Assembly (NCBI GenBank): GCA_003612405.1
Contig: RAYR01000015.1
Coordinates: 1-64,000 of the forward strand
Direction of reading: 5' to 3'
Length of the DNA: 64,000 nucleotides
Origin: a bacterium 0.1xD8-71
Lineage (GTDB): Bacteria > Bacillota > Clostridia > Lachnospirales > Lachnospiraceae
The notes under the pieces are model-generated. The model was not told where the DNA came from. It saw only the letters and a program-made list of their open reading frames with translations, and did no database searches. The translations under genes were made by a program, and so were the position numbers. This document shows, one piece after another, positions 61,663 through 64,000 of this stretch; the stretch's first letter is position 1; each line of letters starts with the position of its first letter.

Positions 61663-62049
61663 ATGGATATGGTAAAGATTGGATTGATGGGCATTGTCGG
61701 GGTTTTGTTTGCAGTGTCGTTAAAGAGTTATAAGGCGGAGTATGGCATCTATATTGCCGTTGCCGTATGTCTGATTATCCTGGAATATATCATGCGTTAT
61801 TTCATGCAGATACTGATGGGAATGGAACAGATCAGAGGATATCTGCAAGAAAATTATCAGTATCTGGCGCTGTTATTAAAGGCTGTGGGAGCGACCTATG
61901 CCTGTGAATTCTGTGCCGGAATCTGTAAGGATGCCGGATATGGCGGTGTGGCCGGACAAGTTGAGATGCTTGGCAAACTTTATATTCTTTCGGTGGGGAT
62001 GCCGGTGCTTTTGGCTTTAATGGAGAATATACAGGCAATTGCCGGTTAA
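61663..62049 (+). CDS. spoIIIAD: Stage III sporulation protein AD
   Basis: 128-residue membrane protein with three to four helices (VKIGLMGIVGVLFAVSLKSY, YGIYIAVAVCLIILEYIMRY, then AVGATYACEFCAGICKDAGY), a close match to SpoIIIAD. It is a homologue of SpoIIIAC with an extra half. ATG follows AAAAGGCGGG. Twenty-one bp after spoIIIAC. Confidence 0.94.
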   Translation: MDMVKIGLMGIVGVLFAVSLKSYKAEYGIYIAVAVCLIILEYIMRYFMQILMGMEQIRGYLQENYQYLALLLKAVGATYACEFCAGICKDAGYGGVAGQVEMLGKLYILSVGMPVLLALMENIQAIAG

Positions 62050-62061
62050 GGAGGCAGGAAT

Positions 62062-63126
62062 ATGCTGGACAGCAGCCTTGTGTGGGATGAAATGGACATG
62101 AACGCGGTTTCCCTGGATTTTGGACAGTTATTTCCGGAATTTACCTTTGATGGGAAGACAGTATTTGGCTATATCATGCAGGGGAGACTGTGGGAGGCCG
62201 TAAAGGCGCTTGGAAATGGAATAACAGATGCTTTGGAATACCAGAGAGGGGAATTAAGAACATTGTTTCTGACAATTCTGATTCTGGGGATCGTGGCGGC
62301 GCTTTTCTCTAATTTTGCGGATCTTTTCAAGGATCATCAGGTGTCGGATCTGGCCTTTTATTTCGTTTATCTGTTGTTAATTACGGTACTTCTTAAATTT
62401 TTTGCAGATGCTGTTACGATTGTGCAGGAGATTCTGCACAGTGTCACCACTTTTATCAGACTCTATATACCTACCTACATGATTGCGGTGGGAAGTGCAA
62501 CGGGATTTGCCTCGGCCTCGGCGTATTATCATTTGCTGCTGATTGTGGTCTATCTGATAGAATGGGGCTATCTGTCGGTACTGCTTCCTCTGGTTTACGG
62601 ATATGTGCTTCTGACTGTCATCAATGGAATCTGGATGGAAGAGAAGCTGGGACTTTTGCTGGAACTGCTACAGAAGATGATAGGAGGCAGCATTAAAGTG
62701 ACACTGGGAATCATCACAGGATTCAGCCTTTTACAGGCAATGATATCGCCTGTTATAGATTCATTGCAGTCTTCGGCGCTGAAGAAAGCCATGTCTGCAA
62801 TGCCCGGTATAGGCGGATTGACAGAAGGCATGTTTGAGATGGTGATTGGATCGGCAGTACTGGTCAAGAACAGTATTGGTATCTATATTACGCTGGTACT
62901 GATCGTGCTGTGCGGTATTCCCTTATTGAAACTGGCGCTTTTGTCCTGTGTGATCAAACTGAGTGCAGCGCTGATCGGGATTGTCAGTGACAGGCGGATG
63001 ACAAACTGCGCAAACCGGGTGGGAGACGGTAACCTGATGTTATTAAAAATTGCCCTGGCTTCCGTGGGCATGTTTGTAATCCAGATAGCAATTATTACTT
63101 ATACGACAGGCAGAAATATGATGTGA
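62062..63126 (+). CDS. spoIIIAE: Stage III sporulation protein AE
   Basis: 354-residue polytopic membrane protein, about eight helices, matching SpoIIIAE, the large membrane subunit of the feeding-tube complex. Recognised by the N-terminal FPEFTFDGKTVFGYIMQGRL, SATGFASASAYYHLL and the C-terminal GDGNLMLLKIALASVGMFVI. The ATG follows AAGGAGG and lies 12 bp after spoIIIAD. No predicted signal peptide is obvious in this copy, unlike the Bacillus protein. Confidence 0.94.
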   Translation: MLDSSLVWDEMDMNAVSLDFGQLFPEFTFDGKTVFGYIMQGRLWEAVKALGNGITDALEYQRGELRTLFLTILILGIVAALFSNFADLFKDHQVSDLAFYFVYLLLITVLLKFFADAVTIVQEILHSVTTFIRLYIPTYMIAVGSATGFASASAYYHLLLIVVYLIEWGYLSVLLPLVYGYVLLTVINGIWMEEKLGLLLELLQKMIGGSIKVTLGIITGFSLLQAMISPVIDSLQSSALKKAMSAMPGIGGLTEGMFEMVIGSAVLVKNSIGIYITLVLIVLCGIPLLKLALLSCVIKLSAALIGIVSDRRMTNCANRVGDGNLMLLKIALASVGMFVIQIAIITYTTGRNMM

Positions 63127-63175
63127 TGCGCTTTCATGCAACAGGGAGGCAGACTGGCCGGAAAGGAAGGATGCG

Positions 63176-63763
63176 ATGCTTGAAAACATCAGAAGAATAG
63201 GCATTTTTATGATTGCAGCACAGGCAGTCATACATTTTTCGCCGGGTAGGCAGTATGAAAAATACATCAAAGTAATATCGAGTGTTATTATATTGTTTTT
63301 GTTTATGCGGCCCTTTCTTTCCATGCAGGGAGAACTGGAAGTGGAATGGCAGACGGGGATGGAGAAGATTGTACAGGAATATGAGGGAGAAAATCTATGG
63401 AATCCTCAGACGGCAGGAATTCATGGTAAGACGATTGAACAAATGGAGGATAAAGTTAAATCCAGATTAAATGAAGAAGTTTCTGGCGGAGCTTATTGTG
63501 TAAAATCAGTATCCCTGGTGTTTGGAAGAAGTGTATCCGGAGAATATGGTGAAAGCTACGAGCCGCAGCTTCAGCGGGTGGAAGTTGTGATGGGCCAAGT
63601 ACGGGAAGAGATTGTGGAACCGGTGCTGGTAGAGGAGATTGTGATTGGGGACGAGAGAGAGAAGGAAGAGACCGGGGAGGCTTCAAAGTATCAGGAGATT
63701 TTTGCCAATATCCTTGGCATAGAGCCGGACAGAGTGGAGGTGATATGTGTTGGAGGATGGTAA
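63176..63763 (+). CDS. spoIIIAF: Stage III sporulation protein AF
   Basis: 195-residue protein with two N-terminal membrane helices (IGIFMIAAQAVIHFSPG and YIKVISSVIILFLFMRPF) and a soluble C-terminal domain with the ring-building fold typical of SpoIIIAF (YCVKSVSLVFGRS, then FANILGIEPDRVEVICVGGW). ATG follows GAAAGGAAGGATGCG. Its end overlaps spoIIIAG by 17 bases. Confidence 0.92.
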   Translation: MLENIRRIGIFMIAAQAVIHFSPGRQYEKYIKVISSVIILFLFMRPFLSMQGELEVEWQTGMEKIVQEYEGENLWNPQTAGIHGKTIEQMEDKVKSRLNEEVSGGAYCVKSVSLVFGRSVSGEYGESYEPQLQRVEVVMGQVREEIVEPVLVEEIVIGDEREKEETGEASKYQEIFANILGIEPDRVEVICVGGW

Positions 63764-64000
63764 GAAGCTGCTTAACAGACTGACCGGGGGAAAGAAGATT
63801 CGCAAGGACCAGTGTCTGATTGTGATTCTCCTGGGGGTGCTTTTGTGTGTGATTTCCCTGCCTGTTGAAAAGAGTACAGTGAAGTCCGATATATCGGACA
63901 GGGCAGATGATAAGATAAGTGAACATAAGCAGTCGGCTACAGGGAATGAAAGTGCGGATTATGTACGGGAATGGGAGAAGAAGCTGGAGGAGTCTCTTCT
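63747..64000 (+). CDS. spoIIIAG: Stage III sporulation protein AG (partial)
   Basis: First 84 codons of spoIIIAG; the window ends before the stop. A GTG at 63747 follows GGAGGTG; a TTG three bases later is possible. The part seen has a basic cytoplasmic start (GKKLLNRLTGGKKIRKDQ), one membrane helix (CLIVILLGVLLCVISLPV) and the beginning of the outer ring domain, ending EWEKKLEESL. SpoIIIAG forms a large ring between mother cell and forespore. Confidence 0.9.
   Translation, partial: MLEDGKKLLNRLTGGKKIRKDQCLIVILLGVLLCVISLPVEKSTVKSDISDRADDKISEHKQSATGNESADYVREWEKKLEESL

Overview
This window looks like a chromosomal segment of a spore-forming Clostridia bacterium, most likely a gut Lachnospiraceae. 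The evidence is the set of genes: a spoIIIAA-AG operon, a dgt-dnaG-rpoD-trmK block, YlmH, CD1871A-type and DUF6171-type small proteins, carbohydrate ABC transport with MalQ and LacI control, and GH51 and clan-A glycosidases. Almost all starts are preceded by strong GGAGG-like ribosome binding sites. There is no prophage, CRISPR array, intact insertion sequence or complete mobile element. All assignments come from reading the sequence; no database search was run.

Layout. 0-6 kb: alpha-glucan operon (binding lipoprotein, two permeases, MalQ, LacI regulator); the first permease has an in-frame amber codon near its start. 6-10.5 kb, minus strand: glutamine synthetase, then a DUF1538 membrane protein followed by a tandem PII-like protein. 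10.6-21 kb: YjbR-like protein, two chemoreceptors, ZIP transporter, Fe-S aldo/keto reductase, an ECF sigma factor with a frameshifted DUF4179 partner, MATE exporter, AGCS amino-acid symporter. 21-25.5 kb: repeats, a receiver-like/BTAD regulator, nucleoid-associated protein, Mbeg1-like hydrolase, class I amidotransferase. 25.7-34 kb: GH51 arabinofuranosidase, DUF6171 protein, a GGDEF/degenerate-EAL/LamG protein, DJ-1 protein, a TlpA/CD1871A/NapH-like redox operon, then a decayed AT-rich stretch beside a tRNA-Leu gene. 34-42 kb: second ECF/DUF4179 pair, tandem hemerythrin, second tRNA-Leu, GerMN lipoprotein, DUF4125, and a DUF6320/acyltransferase/hydrolase cluster. 42-49 kb: dgt, dnaG, rpoD, trmK, a nucleoside kinase and RNase P RNA. 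49-59.8 kb: secreted protease, aldose epimerase, ABC transporter, two CobW-type GTPases, YlmH, PF06541 protein, glycosidase, PHP phosphoesterase. 59.9-64 kb: spoIIIA operon, cut off in spoIIIAG by the window end.

The strongest unexplained signal is not a gene. The 11-mer TTATGTAAACY occurs exactly 12 times, on both strands, in genes (in several reading frames) and between them, where about 0.1 copy of its 10-base core is expected by chance. Other points worth a second look are the GGDEF-EAL-LamG fusion, a perfect palindrome inside the promoter of the TlpA redox operon, a GA-repeat frameshift in the DUF4179 gene, a hairpin repeat family present as a 60-bp tandem array and as dispersed copies, and hemerythrin domains that both carry Gln in place of the same iron-ligand His.
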